Shown here in pieces: positions 12,114-24,274 of a DNA stretch of 64,000 bases. How positions within the stretch are numbered: position 1 is the stretch's first letter; every line of letters begins with the position of its first letter. The notes beneath the pieces are model-generated. The model was not told the DNA's origin, did no database searches, and saw only the letters and a list, made by a program, of their open reading frames with translations. Origin of the DNA: Brachionus manjavacas (lineage: Eukaryota > Rotifera > Eurotatoria > Ploima > Brachionidae); the NCBI GenBank assembly GCA_019054805.1, contig JAHQIY010000020.1, forward strand, positions 868,001 through 932,000. Direction: 5' to 3'. Made by a program: the position numbers and the translations under genes.

Positions 12114-15100
12114 ATGTCCAAGCTGATCCGGTCGACATCGGAGCCGAAGCCATCAGAGCCTCGAAAAATCTACATCCAAAAGTCGGAGACAGGCTTTGGG
12201 TTCAACGTGCGCGGCCAAGTGAGCGAAGGCGGCCCGCTCAAGCTCTACAACGGCGAGTTCTACGCACCGCTGCAACAAGTGAGCGCTGTTCTGAAGGGCG
12301 GCGCAGCGGACAAGGCCGGCCTGAGTCGCGGCGACAGAATACTCGAGGTGAACGACAAAAACGTGGACGGCGCAACACATAAACAAGTGGTCGAGTTGAT
12401 AAAATCGGGCGGCGATTGCTTGACGCTGACGGTTATCTCGGTGCCCAACGACTCCGAGTATGCCACCCGCTCCAGCGAGAACATCAATTCAGACGACTCC
12501 TCTTCTCATTCGAATGACTACTCGGAACGGCGACCGCTCTCCATCACCATACCGGACTGCACAGAGCTCAAGTCGTCCAACGGAGATCGATACACGGTCT
12601 TTAACATTTATCTGTCGAGCAAATTTTTGTGTTCGAGGCGCTTCAAGGAATTCGACGTGTTCAGCTCGCTGTTGAAGCGCGAGTTTTGCGACTTTGCTTT
12701 TCCGTCGCTGCCGTCCAAGTGGCCGTTTAGGCTCAGTGACAAACAACTCGACCAGAGGAGAAGAGATCTGGAGGCCTATTTGGACAAGATATGCTCGGTG
12801 CGCTGCATCTTTGACTCGGACATTGTGAGACAATTTTTGTGTCTCAACGAGCCCATCGAAAGGCTGGATAGGCCGATTGAGGCGCCCGTTCGCAACGCCA
12901 AAAGCGCTTTGAATGTCAAGAATAACAGGCTTTTCGAAAATTCGGACTCCGAGGACGTCGAGCCCGTTCGAATGGCCAAGAGCGAATCTCCGAACAAACT
13001 GGATCTGATCAGATTCAGCATTTTGTTGCCCAATCGCAAAAAAATTTCTCTTGACATCCAAAGAGACGCCAACACGGACCAAGTCTATGACAATTTGGTC
13101 CAGTCTGTCCAGTTGGACGCTCAATTGAGTGCTTTTTTTTATCTTTTTGAGACAATAGATCAAACTTTCGGTAAATTTTGAACAAGAAAGCAAAAATTAT
13201 TTCTTTTGTTGTTGGTGGTGATTGTTTAAAACATAGAACAATTTTTTTTCATTTTTACAGAAATTTTTGTTTTTTTGCACTTGCATCAAATCTTACCATA
13301 AATCAAAATGACAAAAAATGAATATTTGGTTCGGGTGACTTGTAAAAATTTTACTCGCAAAAAAAAATTCAAATTTCTGTAAAAAATGTGCCATTTTGAA
13401 GTTTATGCTCAATTTTTGATGCTCAAAATGTTCAAATCAAGTTTTAATAATGAAATATTACGGTCATGAGAAGATTAACCTAGTGAAAGGTGTGCACCTG
13501 GCTACAAGTTTGAATCTCAACCTAAAAAGAAAACATAACATTAAGCTAGAGAAAGAAATTTGGCTATATCTCAAAATAGCTACGTTCAAAATAGCTAAAA
13601 TCAAAATAGCATTATATAAAAATAATAATAATAGCTAATAAAAAAAGCGTGTATCAAAATAGCTAAAATCAAAATAGCCTTATATATATAAAAATAATAA
13701 TAATAGCTAATAAAAAAAGCGTGTATCAAAATAGCTAAAATCAAAATAGCCTTATATAAAAAAAATAATAATAGCTAATAGAAAAAGCGTGTATCAAAAT
13801 AGCTAATTTTATTTAGAAACAATCAGTGAATTTGCACAAGAAAAACATTTATTTTGAAAAATGTCAGGTGTTGATCAGCTAACAACTTGTGTTAGAAATC
13901 TAAGCTTAAATAAAGCTTTGATTAATATCTCACAAAATGGTCATCCCCAGTTGCATCTTAATGGTTATTACTATAGATAAAATGGACACCAAATTTATGC
14001 TTTTAGACGATAGGATAAAAATAATTTTTTCCTATTATAAAAAAGGTAAAATTGAAGAAACTTTGGAGCTATATAATGAGATATTAGGTTTTAATTTTAT
14101 TTTTATTGAAACTTTTTTGAAAAATTTTTTTTAGCTTTTTAGAATTTTTTAAAGATTAAAGCAATTAAGCTATTCTAAAACATTTTTTTCTTTATTAAAA
14201 AAAAATAATTGAGCTATTTTGATTTTTTTTACCAGTGTACACTGTTTTAATTATAGCTATTTTAAACGATGCTATTTTGAGCTACTTCCCAAAAATTTGC
14301 AAACAAGCTACATCAAGATATAACTTTCTGACCAACAGAGTGGTTTCAAAGTTGAATGCTTTACCGCAAATTGTTGTCAACTCAGAGACAGCTAATGGTT
14401 TAAAAGCGGGCATCGACAGAGAAGTGTTCGATATTGAACAAAGAAAGAAACGAAAGACTTCCACAGCTCTAATAGAGCTAAATGCCGGAAGGCGTTAGTA
14501 TAGATTTCTATACTGCAGTCTCATAACTACTATAACTACTACTACTCCTGTTACTACTACTAAATAAATTTTATTTTTCTTAATAGAATTAATGCAAAGA
14601 TATATTTTTGGATTTGGATAAAAAGGTAGACTATGCAATACCAAGATGCACATTGCAGAGTGCACATCATTCAAACGATTTATAGTGAGCTATTTGAATT
14701 TGGTAATTTTGCAGAATTTTGCAGATTTAACAAAAAAAAATTAACAAAAATATATCTCTACATTAATTCTATTGAAAAATAATAATTTATTTCATAATTA
14801 AAACTTGATTCGATAATTTTGAGCATTAAAAATTGGTCATTTAATTCATGTTGCCAAAAATTTAAGAAAATTTACAAAGCCCAATTGACACCTTGAAAAA
14901 AACCTACTTTCAAAGGTTCAGTGTTAGAAAAATTACCACAAAAGTCATATTCTATCAACATTTGATATGAATATTAGTCGATTAGCTTTTTTTTAAGTGA
15001 TAAGAGATAAATAATAAAGTGACAGAGTAAAATAAATAACAGCGATGTTCCGCTTTTTGTGTTTCTCAGCATTCTACTTAAATTTTAAGTTAGATAGAGC

Positions 15101-17398
15101 AAATTTACAAATACAACAAAAAATTTAAGAGCTTTGATAGGGCAGCTTGAAGTTCATGATCATGATCACATGATCGAAACTTAATAGATTATTGTCTTAA
15201 AAAAAAAAGATAAAATAAGATTTAAAATTTTTTTTTTAAACTAAACACAAAATGTTTATTATTTTAATTTAAAAAAAACAGATCATATTTTTCTTATTGA
15301 TCTTTAATTGATTCTTCTAAAATCTTTTTTTAAAAATTTTAAAGACAAATTTTAAATCCACATTAAGGCATCCAAATTTGATAATATTGATTAAGAATTT
15401 TTTTCTTGGGATAAAAATTCAGGCAAATTTAAATAAGTCATGTTTAAAAAAGTTTAGACATTTATTATTTAAAAGATCGATAAAAATACCTTCTTTCTAG
15501 ATTAAAAATTTTGATTTGAAATTTAAATTTGATCATGAACTTCAATTTTCCCTTTGACGTAATCATAATCAGAGGATACATCAAAACGAATTCATTCTAT
15601 TTAATTTTTTGGACATTTTTGTTTTTACAACAGATTACATAGAATATTAGGTAAATTTAGTAATATTCATATATTTATTTAATCAAGACTATTTTTTTTA
15701 AGAGTTTGCGAAAATCTAAAATCGACTAATTATTATAAAATTTTTCATCATAAATATGTTCTGTGGCATTAAAAAAATACAAGTTTTAAAAAATTTTGAA
15801 AATTTGCATTTATATGACATCAGATCAAACTCGAAAAAATATACACATAAGTATGCATGAAAAGATAAAATTTTCAATTATTTTATAAATAATTTAACTC
15901 ATCATAAAAACAAATTGATGTGAAAAATAATTTTTAAAAATAAATCTGTCGGAACTCTCAAAATACATAAGAATTTTTTTTTGAAATTTAGAAAAAAAAA
16001 TTTAATTAAGAAAAAGAAGATATTTTTTCGATCTTTTATTAGCTTGATCATCTATAGCTGATTTCGGTTTATTTTTTTACCCTGGAATTTTCCGTTTTTA
16101 TTTTTTGGAATCTCGGATTTCGCATTAGAATTGGCCTCAACTCCATCTTGAACCACATCTGCTTATTTTTTTTATTGAGCCTCAATTTGTTTCATTCCAT
16201 TAACTTGACATAACATAACACTTACAATAGTTTCTGGTATTTTTTTGATTTAAAATGAAATATTTTAATTATAATTTGGTTGATTGAATAAATAAGACTT
16301 TTGTTGTTGCTGCTGTTTTTCCTATTTTCACCCAAAAAACCATCATCAGCTTTTTTATGCCATTCCAATCATCGATAAAGACAAGCAAGAAGATTAGATA
16401 TAATTGTTAATAAAATGTTTTCCCGAGTTGGTTTGATTTTGGTATCAGTGATGAGCAGATAATAAAAGATTTTTGAATTGTCAATAAATTATTTTTATTA
16501 AGTTCTGAAGATTAATTTTATAAAATATGATTTCTAGAAGGCAATTAAAAAAAATCAAAAATTTAAAGTTAAAATTTTCTATGTTTTGATCGATCTCCAT
16601 TTTTTTTTTTATTAATAAAATTCTTTTAGAACGCAAATTGAGACCTAATGAACAACCGTATTTAGTGTACCTACAAAATAATCAGACTACTAATGAATTT
16701 ACAAATAGCGTCAGAAATCAAAATTGTATTTGTATGAAAAAATGGTATTTTAATCTTAAAAATGAGACATTACTGGCCAAAAATGATCTCACACTCTCCT
16801 TTTTGTTCCATCAGGTAGATATTTAAATTAAAACAAGAGCAAAAATAAGCGATTTGAATGTTTAGGCTGTGGAAGATTTGGACCGGGGAATAATTAGAAT
16901 ACCTGACAACTATGACATTGATATTAATTTTTTGAAAGAAAACCATCGATATTTGGATTTTTTAAAGCATGTGCATAAATTTAGTGGCTATGGTGAGCTC
17001 GTGTTTCCGCATTGTCCATGTGACTCGCGCAAAAATGGTCATGTGATTGCTGCATTGAGCTCTTCTTGTTTTCAACTCAGAGCTTGTTCTAGTGAAGGTG
17101 AACTCGAGCCGAACAAAGTCGTCGAGTTTCAATACGAAGACTTTGTTAGTATAGATGTGGACAATGAAGAGATGGCTTTTGTTTTTGAGATTAAAATTTC
17201 GAACAAGCCAAATAAGACAATTAAAATTTATACTGGATTTGTAATTTTTGAATTTAAATTCAATTATTTTTTAACTTATTTTAAAACCTCAAGTATTTGT
17301 ACATGTTTGATTGTGTCAAAAAAGCTAAAGAAGAAAAAGCAAAAAAATCCAGCAGTAACAAAGAAAATACAGAGCGAAAATCCGAAAATACCGATTAA
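12114..17398 (+). CDS. SNX27: Sorting nexin 27 (PDZ-PX-FERM retromer adaptor)
   Basis: Four exons: 12114-13170, 16630-16814, 16866-17240 and 17294-17398, 573 residues; all joins keep phase. An N-terminal PDZ domain (about 17-110) has the GFGF carboxylate-binding loop and the long insert typical of SNX27 ([19 protein letters not shown]). A PX domain (about 140-250) has RRFKEF and [12 protein letters not shown], the phosphoinositide-binding elements. The C-terminal FERM-like module (about 295-560) includes [34 protein letters not shown] and the final [11 protein letters not shown], followed by a Lys/Ser tail. In animals SNX27 sits on early endosomes and links PDZ-ligand cargo to retromer for recycling to the plasma membrane. 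The protein is slightly longer than the human one (541). Intron 1 is 3.46 kb against ~50 bp for the others because it holds repeats. Confidence 0.96.
13563..14290. mobile_element. TIR element with internal tandem repeats in SNX27 intron 1
   Basis: Left end (about 13563-13610) and right end (about 14243-14290) are imperfect inverted repeats built on TCAAAATAGC spaced the same way on both sides. AAATTTG occurs just outside each end and may be the target duplication. The left end continues into three tandem units. Around 13861-13977 a short frame ([17 protein letters not shown]) resembles a FLYWCH zinc-finger start, a domain often carried by Mutator-like elements, then hits a stop. I infer a decayed DNA transposon. 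Confidence 0.5.
13586..13806. repeat. Tandem repeat, 3 units of 68-72 bp
   Basis: Units start at 13586, 13654 and 13726, with a partial fourth at 13794. Each opens TCAAAATAGCTAAAATC, contains an AATAATAATAGCTAAT block and ends AAAAGCGTGTA. Units differ by small A/T indels only, so the expansion is recent. The array lies inside the left end of the TIR element. Confidence 0.9.
14300..14575 (+). mobile_element. LINE 3' fragment: reverse-transcriptase C-terminus
   Basis: An open frame ending at 14498 contains [18 protein letters not shown] and [15 protein letters not shown], the pattern near the end of CR1/jockey-type LINE reverse transcriptases (RNFFTNRVVN-x-WN-x-LP ... FK-x-x-LD). A 3' tail of ACT-type triplets and TAAATAAA (about 14518-14570) follows, as expected for a 5'-truncated insertion. 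It lies in SNX27 intron 1. A related fragment with a similar tail is on the other strand near 22.4 kb. Confidence 0.65.
14576..16629. other. Remainder of SNX27 intron 1
   Basis: A/T-rich intronic sequence without an exon I can support. The next real exon starts at 16630 after TTCTTTTAG. No repeat family was recognised here. Confidence 0.4.
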
Positions 17399-17552
17399 TA
17401 ATTTTATTTGCAATTTTTTTAAAATGAGCTTCAATTATCTTCAATAATTTAAATAAAAATTTTTTTTAATTTTCATTGTTTTTTTTAGATTGGTGTTGTT
17501 TAATTAGCACCCACAGATTTGTCGCAATATTTGATTATTAGTTACTTTTAAG

Positions 17553-18029
17553 ATGTCTGTTGAGAAAACTAGCCACGAATTGCATGAAATATTTGACTCC
17601 TCGTGTTCTCTATTAAAAGAATCGCTGATGGACATTGTCCTAAAAAGCTCAGATAAGCATTTTAAAATACATTCTTTGGCAAAATTGAATCTGAATGGTA
17701 CAAGCGAAGAAGCATTTGAACAAAAATTAGACTCTTTATTTAATCGGCTAAGACAAAAATATTTGAAAATCAATTCTAAAGAAAAATTTGACTCGACTGA
17801 TGATGATTTTAGCTTTTCTGAAAAAAATGAAAAAATCAAAAAAGTAAATTTAAATGAAGAATTTTATCAACTAGATGTTGACTTGGAAAAACAGAACAAA
17901 ATTGAAGACTTTGATTCGGATTTTATCTTTGAAAATAATACTGATGACTTTGAAATACTTAAAAATTGTCAATTAAATAGAAAACACGATTACTTTGATT
18001 ATTTAGGGAAACACGGTGAATTTTTCTAG
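17553..18029 (+). CDS. Small acidic protein of unknown function (158 aa)
   Basis: Single exon with a good context (AAG-ATG-TCT) and a clean stop; composition is coding-like though A/T-rich. The N-terminal ~75 residues look helical (HELHEIFDSSCSLLKESLMD, then ALARGE-type leucine spacing through KLDSLFNRLRQKYLKI). The C-terminal half is strongly acidic with Phe/Tyr (DSTDDDFSF, DFDSDFIFENNTDDFEIL), suggesting a flexible interaction tail. No catalytic motif, signal peptide or membrane segment. It lies 154 bp downstream of SNX27 on the same strand and converges on the DHRS4-like gene (83 bp between stops). I do not recognise the family; a small complex subunit is possible but unproven. Confidence 0.6.
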   Translation: MSVEKTSHELHEIFDSSCSLLKESLMDIVLKSSDKHFKIHSLAKLNLNGTSEEAFEQKLDSLFNRLRQKYLKINSKEKFDSTDDDFSFSEKNEKIKKVNLNEEFYQLDVDLEKQNKIEDFDSDFIFENNTDDFEILKNCQLNRKHDYFDYLGKHGEFF

Positions 18030-18112
18030 AAACAATAAGTTTTTTTTAAATAAAGAAAAAACAAAAAAATTAAAAACTTTTCTATTTATTCTATTTAATT
18101 CAAAATTTTAAT

Positions 18113-19041
18113 TTAAAGACGAGCATTAGTGCCACCGGAGCATACAATTGTTTCACCTGTAATATACGAGGCATCCGTGCTGCATAGGAAAGAAGCAGTT
18201 GATGCAACTTCTTCCGAATGACCAACACGTTTCATAAAACAGTCGGCTGTTTCTTTGAACATTTCTTCATCTTGCCACAGAGCCTTGCTGAATTGGGTCT
18301 TGATTACACCAGGTGCAATGCAGTTGACTCTAATGCCCATGTCAGCACAAGGTGGCGCCATCGCTTTGGTCATTCCAATCAAAGCAGTTTTACTGATTGA
18401 ATAAGGAGCTATTAGCTATTTTGAATCATCATCGTAGTGTTTGTTTTTTTTTAATTTCCTTATTAAAAATATACTTGAAAAGGAGTGTATCCTGCAATTG
18501 AACTAATAATTAAAATATTGGAATCTTTTCGCTGTTTCAAGTATGGAATAGCTTGCTTTATGATAAAAAATGTCGACTTTACATTGGTATCGAACAATTT
18601 GTCCCAGCCTTTTTCATCAATCTTAAATTTTTAGTTAATTTAAATTTAGCTGCTATCTAGACCAATTTTACGTCAAAAATATTTCCAAAATTGGGATTGG
18701 TAGCAGCATTGGAAACAAGTATGTCTATGCCACCATAATTTTCAACAGTTTTTTCAATTAATTTTTTCCTATCATCTTCTTTGCCAACATGGCACACAAG
18801 ACCCAGGCAATCTAAGTTTTCTGATTTTAATTGCTCAATGGCTTTATTGACCTTTTCTTGTTTGCGACTGCTAACAACAACTTTAGCACCTTCTTTGGCT
18901 AATCTATGGGCAATGGCAAAGCCGATTCTAATAAAAAAAATTTTTTTAACTTAAGATCAAATTAAAAATAGTCGGCTAGTTTTACCCTTCAGTTGATCCT
19001 GTGACAACGGCTACTTTGTTTAAAAATCTTCTTGCTGACAT
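18113..19041 (-). CDS. DHRS4-like short-chain dehydrogenase/reductase
   Basis: Four minus-strand exons: 19041-18986, 18927-18672, 18621-18475 and 18415-18113, 253 residues with all phases consistent. Classical SDR features are present: TGSTEGIG nucleotide-binding motif at the N-terminus, SNAA, catalytic Ser in ISSIAG, and YSISK with catalytic Tyr and Lys. The run IRVNCIAPGVIKTQFSKALW and DASYITGETIVCSGG match the DHRS4/DHRS2 (NADP-dependent retinal/carbonyl reductase) subfamily closely. The protein ends in ARL, compatible with a type-1 peroxisomal signal (DHRS4 of vertebrates ends SRL), so peroxisomal location is likely. The role would be reduction of carbonyls such as retinal or xenobiotic ketones; the exact substrate is not readable. 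Introns are 50-59 bp. Confidence 0.93.
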
Positions 19042-22000
19042 GATATCTATATAAAAGCTTTAAGTTTAGACTTTGGATATTTTTGTATTATGATATACCA
19101 TATATAGTTTATTGTTGATCACGTGAAAAAAGAACAATCAATGCAAATTTGGTGTTTAGTTTGTTGAGATTTTTAATTTTTTAAAATTAATTGACATTAT
19201 TATATTTTGAATTCAGTTTTTCTTTAAATGGTTTTTTAAGATTAATTTTTTATAGTGTTGGCATGATCATTGAAGTTTACCATTTCTTACGAAAAATAAC
19301 TTTAACTTACTTTTGTATTTTTATTAAATTTACGCAAAAAATTTTTGTTTTCAATAAATATATCAACGCTGTATTTTTATTAAATATGATGCTTAGTAAA
19401 TAATTTTTTTCTGTAAAAATCTTTTTTGCATAAAATTTCTATGATTGTTTATTCTAGAACTTTTTTTAGTTTTTGTCGTTGAAATTTAGGATTAAATTAC
19501 CTTTTTTTTAATCTAGGTTCATATTTCAAGGATTATGAATGAAAGAAAACTTTAAGATTTGAAAAAAAAATATTTTTATTTTTGAGCTGAAAGAAAAGCG
19601 AGTGATCATTAAATAATCGACCTTGATGAATTTTTGAGAATAATTTAGGGAAAAATATGGTTTTATTTATTTATTTATTTCAATGAACGCCTTTAAAGCG
19701 ATGAAAAAAAAATTTAAAAGTTAAAATAATTATAAAGATAAAAATAAAATAAAAATAAGGGTTTGAATAGAAATATGAAAAAAATTCAAATTTAATATGT
19801 TAAATTTTTGAATTTTAATAATTATTTTTCATTTTGTGTTCTATTTCAATTTTTTTTTTAATTTATTTATGCATAATATTGTAAATTTACGTAAAAAATG
19901 ATAAATCAAAATCCTAAAAAAACAACTATTTTTTAGTTTTTCAACTAAACTTTTTTTCATTTAAATATTTTTAGGTGAGTGACAATATTTGGACATTTTT
20001 CAATCCTAAAAGGCGCTTTAGATTTTTTGCAATAATCATTTTAGTTCGCTACACAAATTAGAAATATTTTCTTCTATGATAACATATCATTTAGCCTCAA
20101 AATGAACAGTTCACAAAATTATTGTCAGATTTAGTATGGAATTTGATCCACAATTAGCAGTTATGTTAAAAAATCAAAGAATATTTCAAGGTAGTCAAAA
20201 TAAAATCTTGAAAAAATCTTAAAAAAATGTATTCTCTGTATTCGGACAAAAAATAATGTTTTTTTTTTCAATTAATCCGAACGGCTTGTGCCAAACTCAT
20301 TTCAATCCGAATCAATTCATTAATCAAATAATAGAGACAGAATAAAATTTTAAACTGATAATTAAAAAAGTATAAAAAATGTGTTCATTGTTCATAAATA
20401 AAATTTCAAAAAAATATAAAAATAAAAATTCTTTCTTGATATTTCCAAAATTGTTTATTAAATAATAATAAGAACTTGTTAAAATTTGTTTTTTTTAATT
20501 TTGTTTTTAAATTCTTTAAAAGTATTTGAGTTTATATTTCTTGCTCTAAAAAGCCCTAGAATTATGCCCATTTTCGAGCTTTAAAATTTAAGATAAATTA
20601 GCAGTTAATTTTTGTTTTTGTTTTTTCAACCAAGTCAAAATTTGATTCTTATAAAATTTGAAATTCAATAAAAATATCGGTTTGCATTATTTCAGTTCTT
20701 TAGTTATTTTAATATTTAAATTTAGCTTTGCTAATCAAAGTCAAAAACAAACTTTTAAAATTGCAAAATAATAATAATTTTTCTAATTTTTACAGAATGA
20801 TTTTATTCCACATTAACCTTGATTTTTCATACATTTCTTTTAATAAAATACATGCCTCCTTACATTTCTCACTTGAAGTTTTCAGTTAATTTTTGGACAA
20901 TTCAGCTTCGAAAATTTTTTTTTAATTTTAAATTTATTAAAGAAAAAAAATCTTTGATACTGATTTTTTTCAATAATAAAAATGTATTAGTTTCAAAATC
21001 TCAAATAATCAAAATTTGATCAAAAAAAATCTGCTTTATTTTAAGGTAATAATTGAATAGAGTATTTTGCAAAATTTTTAAATGTATGGCATTCTTTTCG
21101 TGATATAAACAGTCACGTAGATCGTAGACTTTTGAATATTGCCTCTCTATGTGAAAAAAATGTTTTTATCGGCGATAAAATTAATTTTCTTTTTTGTCAC
21201 TTGGTTTTTTCACAGGCTATTTACTTTATAAAAAATCAGGCCAGAAAAACTGAAACAATTTCAAGGTAACTAACATATTATTTAATTAAATTCAGCATAA
21301 AAGTATAATAAATATTCAAAATAAAAATAAAAATGTAATTTGGACTAATATAATTCATGGCATGTTGGAGTAATCCTAGTCTTTCCTTTATGTAAATTGG
21401 TGAGTAAATTGGTTTGTTGAATTTGTTAAAAAAAACAGAGAAAGATACGTATATATAAAATGTAGTTAAAATTTTTTTTTATCTAAATAGGATAATTTTT
21501 GATTATGAAAATTTAAGAGAAAATCATATTCTGCTTATTAAAAGATTTTTGAATAGGCTAGAAATTTTTCCAAAAATAAGAAAAATTAATAAAATAATAT
21601 ACATTGATGCATAAACGTCTTTACAAGCTAAATAATCAAAAAAATTATTTTTTAATTTATTTTAAAAAAAACGATTGATTTTTTGGTATTTGTTATTTCA
21701 TTTTTATAAGTATAATTTCTTTTGATGAATAAGTAAAATAAATTGAGACATTATTTCAAAGAAAAAAATTCTGTTCTTTAAATTGAATTTAGGGGGCTCT
21801 TATAGGAAAAGAAAACGCAATAAACACTGTCATTTTAAAAATAAGGATAATTTTACTTTTTAAGAATTTGGGATATTTTAATTAAATAAAAAAACAATAC
21901 AATATTCAAAATTAAAAAAAGAGGCATAGTTTTCTTGAAAAACGAAATGGGATAATGTTTTCGGAAAATAAAAATATTATATACCTATAGTGAAAATTGA

Positions 22001-22330
22001 CGACTAAACCATTATTTTTATTTTTATTTATATTGATAGTTAAAAATTGAAGCACTTGTTTATTTTATTTTATTTTATTATCCTGATTTTATTTTATTAA
22101 GTGTGGCTATTTGACTATCGAAAAATGGTTACAGAAAATATTAAGTTTAATCAATCCTTGGAAATAGTCAATTGAATAGATAAAAAATCGAAAAATATAA
22201 ATGAATTACTTGGACAATAAAACCAACCTAAAAAACCAAAAACCAGATATACTTTTTTATTTAAGCTCAAATATGTTAACAATTTTTATTTTTGCATCAA
22301 AAAAATTTATTAAAAAATTAATTGGGTAGT
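19042..22330. other. Intergenic, no gene seen
   Basis: About 3.3 kb of very A/T-rich DNA. At about 19660-19710 there is a possible SINE/LINE tail (minus strand: CATCGCTTTAAAGGCG then TTCATTGAAATAAATAAA), echoed at 29065-29105. No exon could be supported. Confidence 0.5.
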
Positions 22331-22334
22331 AGAA

Positions 22335-22640
22335 GTAGTAGTAGTAAATAAAGCTGTGACACAGAGGTACCTGTGTGGATGTAGGTTATTAGGCTACATC
22401 ATTTCAGCTCTTATCCGTTCTCCAATGGTTGCACTCGGTATACCGATCTCTTCAGATCAGCGGACGCCACGTGAGCATCCAGTTTAGCTTTAAAGCTGTT
22501 CATATTAATCGCATTAACTAAACTGGGAGGTAGTAAATTTCAAGTAGTTGCTGTTCTATTAGGAAGGAATTTCCCTCTAATGTTTGACCCCTTACAGTCA
22601 TCCCCAATGATCTGATGTGTGTGTAGCCTGCCTTTATTAT
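22335..22640 (-). mobile_element. LINE 3' fragment (RT C-terminus), decayed
   Basis: On the minus strand about 22620-22387 encodes RGKFLPNRTATT, a stop where Trp is expected, then NLLPPSLVNAINMNSFKAKLD: the same reverse-transcriptase C-terminal pattern as the fragment near 14.4 kb. It ends in an ACTACT-type triplet run followed by the GGGTAGT region (about 22325-22352). The in-frame stop and 5' truncation show it is dead. It probably belongs to the same CR1/jockey-like family as the 14.4 kb copy. Confidence 0.6.
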
Positions 22641-24269
22641 TTTTTCCTATTTTTATTCCCAGATCCACCTCATACTGATGACGCGAACTCTAAGTGTGTT
22701 CTTACAAAGGTAGGATACAAATTTTTGCACAAATTAATGTCGAAATATCTAAAAGTCTTCCTCAATTTTCCCAGCATCCAACTTGCTCTATTCACTCCAA
22801 CTTCCACTTGCACTGAAAATTTCCATTTCACTTCCATTTTCCTCAATTAAGTAATCCTTTTTTGGATTTTTCTTGCCAAAATACATCACTTTACACTTAA
22901 ACCCATTAAATATCATCAAGAAAGATTATATCAATTGAAATTTTTATAGTGTTTAAAAAAATGTTATTTAATTAATTATGGTAAGATATCTTTTAAAATT
23001 TGTTTTTAAAATGAGCCCATTTTTTTACATATAATAGCTAATTCTATTTTAGCCTGTTTATTCGGAAGTAATTGATAAATAAGAAGACGAAAAGATAAAA
23101 AATTTTATTTAGAATTATTAAAAAACAATATTTTTAGTAGAATTTTACTTTTGGAAAAACTCTTAGAGTAAAAATTCATTTACTCTAAGATTTTTTTGTA
23201 AGATATATATTCAGTAATTTAACCATGTTTATTTTGGTACCAAACAATTACACGCCATTTTTCACAACTCGTGAATTAATTTAAGATTTCACATAATTTA
23301 ATGCTGCATTAGTGACTTATTTGGGTTGAATTTTAAAAATATTTTAAGAAAATTTTTTAAATTATCTTTTTTGCTCAATTTACGGTGCGGCGGCACTAAA
23401 TTGTTTTTAATTTTTCCACTGAATTTTCAAAGTCCCATTTCGAGTTATGAGGCTGCAATATCCATCAAAGGAATGCGTTAATTCAAGCTATTACACGCAT
23501 GTCGTAAAGAAATAACAAAATTAATTATTTGGCCTAAATAATAATCAATTCCACCTTTTTTACTAATCTAAATTATTTTATTTAAGTGAAATCAAAATGA
23601 AATAAGAAACATAGATTTATGCAAGAAAAAATTGATCAATTATAAAAAATTAATTCAATAAAGAGTTTAAAAAACAAATAATTTTAATATATACGCAAGA
23701 ATATTAACTAGATCAGCTTGGACATGGTCTACATCTGGTTACTTCCTTCACCTAACTTGGGTTTGTGGAGTTTTGTCATTAAATGACTGTTTTGGACGTT
23801 TTGTATTTTGATGGCATTTGACTCAATGAAAGACTGCTTGAATGAACTGATAGTCAAAATATCATCATAATTGTCCTTATCGATTTAATTCTTCTCTTTC
23901 TATCTCTCTTTTAGCTTGGAAAGATAATTCACTTTTCTTGTTTCTTTTTGATTTTATTATTATTATTCAAAAAGGTTAAGGAAAGATGCGAAAGCCATTG
24001 CTTTCTTACAGTCAAAAAGTAAAGATAAGTAAAAATTTTATGTTTTGAAAAAATTTTAAGTTTTTAGTTCTTATTTTTTTGAATTTTATCCACATGGTGA
24101 GAATAAAATTAGAATAATGTATGAGGATATTTTGATTTTACTTAAATATAATAATTTAGCTTAATAAAAAAGGGAGAATTGATTTTTTTACTTAATTGAT
24201 TATTATTTAGGCTAAATAATTAATTTTACTTTTTCAATAAGACATAAATCTATTTATTTTTTTTCCTTA
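22641..24269. other. Intergenic, no gene seen
   Basis: Some less A/T-rich sequence at 22640-22930 may be more of the LINE insertion. The rest carries no recognisable exon. Confidence 0.4.
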
Positions 24270-24274
24270 TTTAT

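Noticed and set aside
12489..13193. 234-codon minus-strand frame opposite SNX27 exon 1
   Set aside because: Shadow of the PDZ-PX coding strand; no domain and no splice logic.
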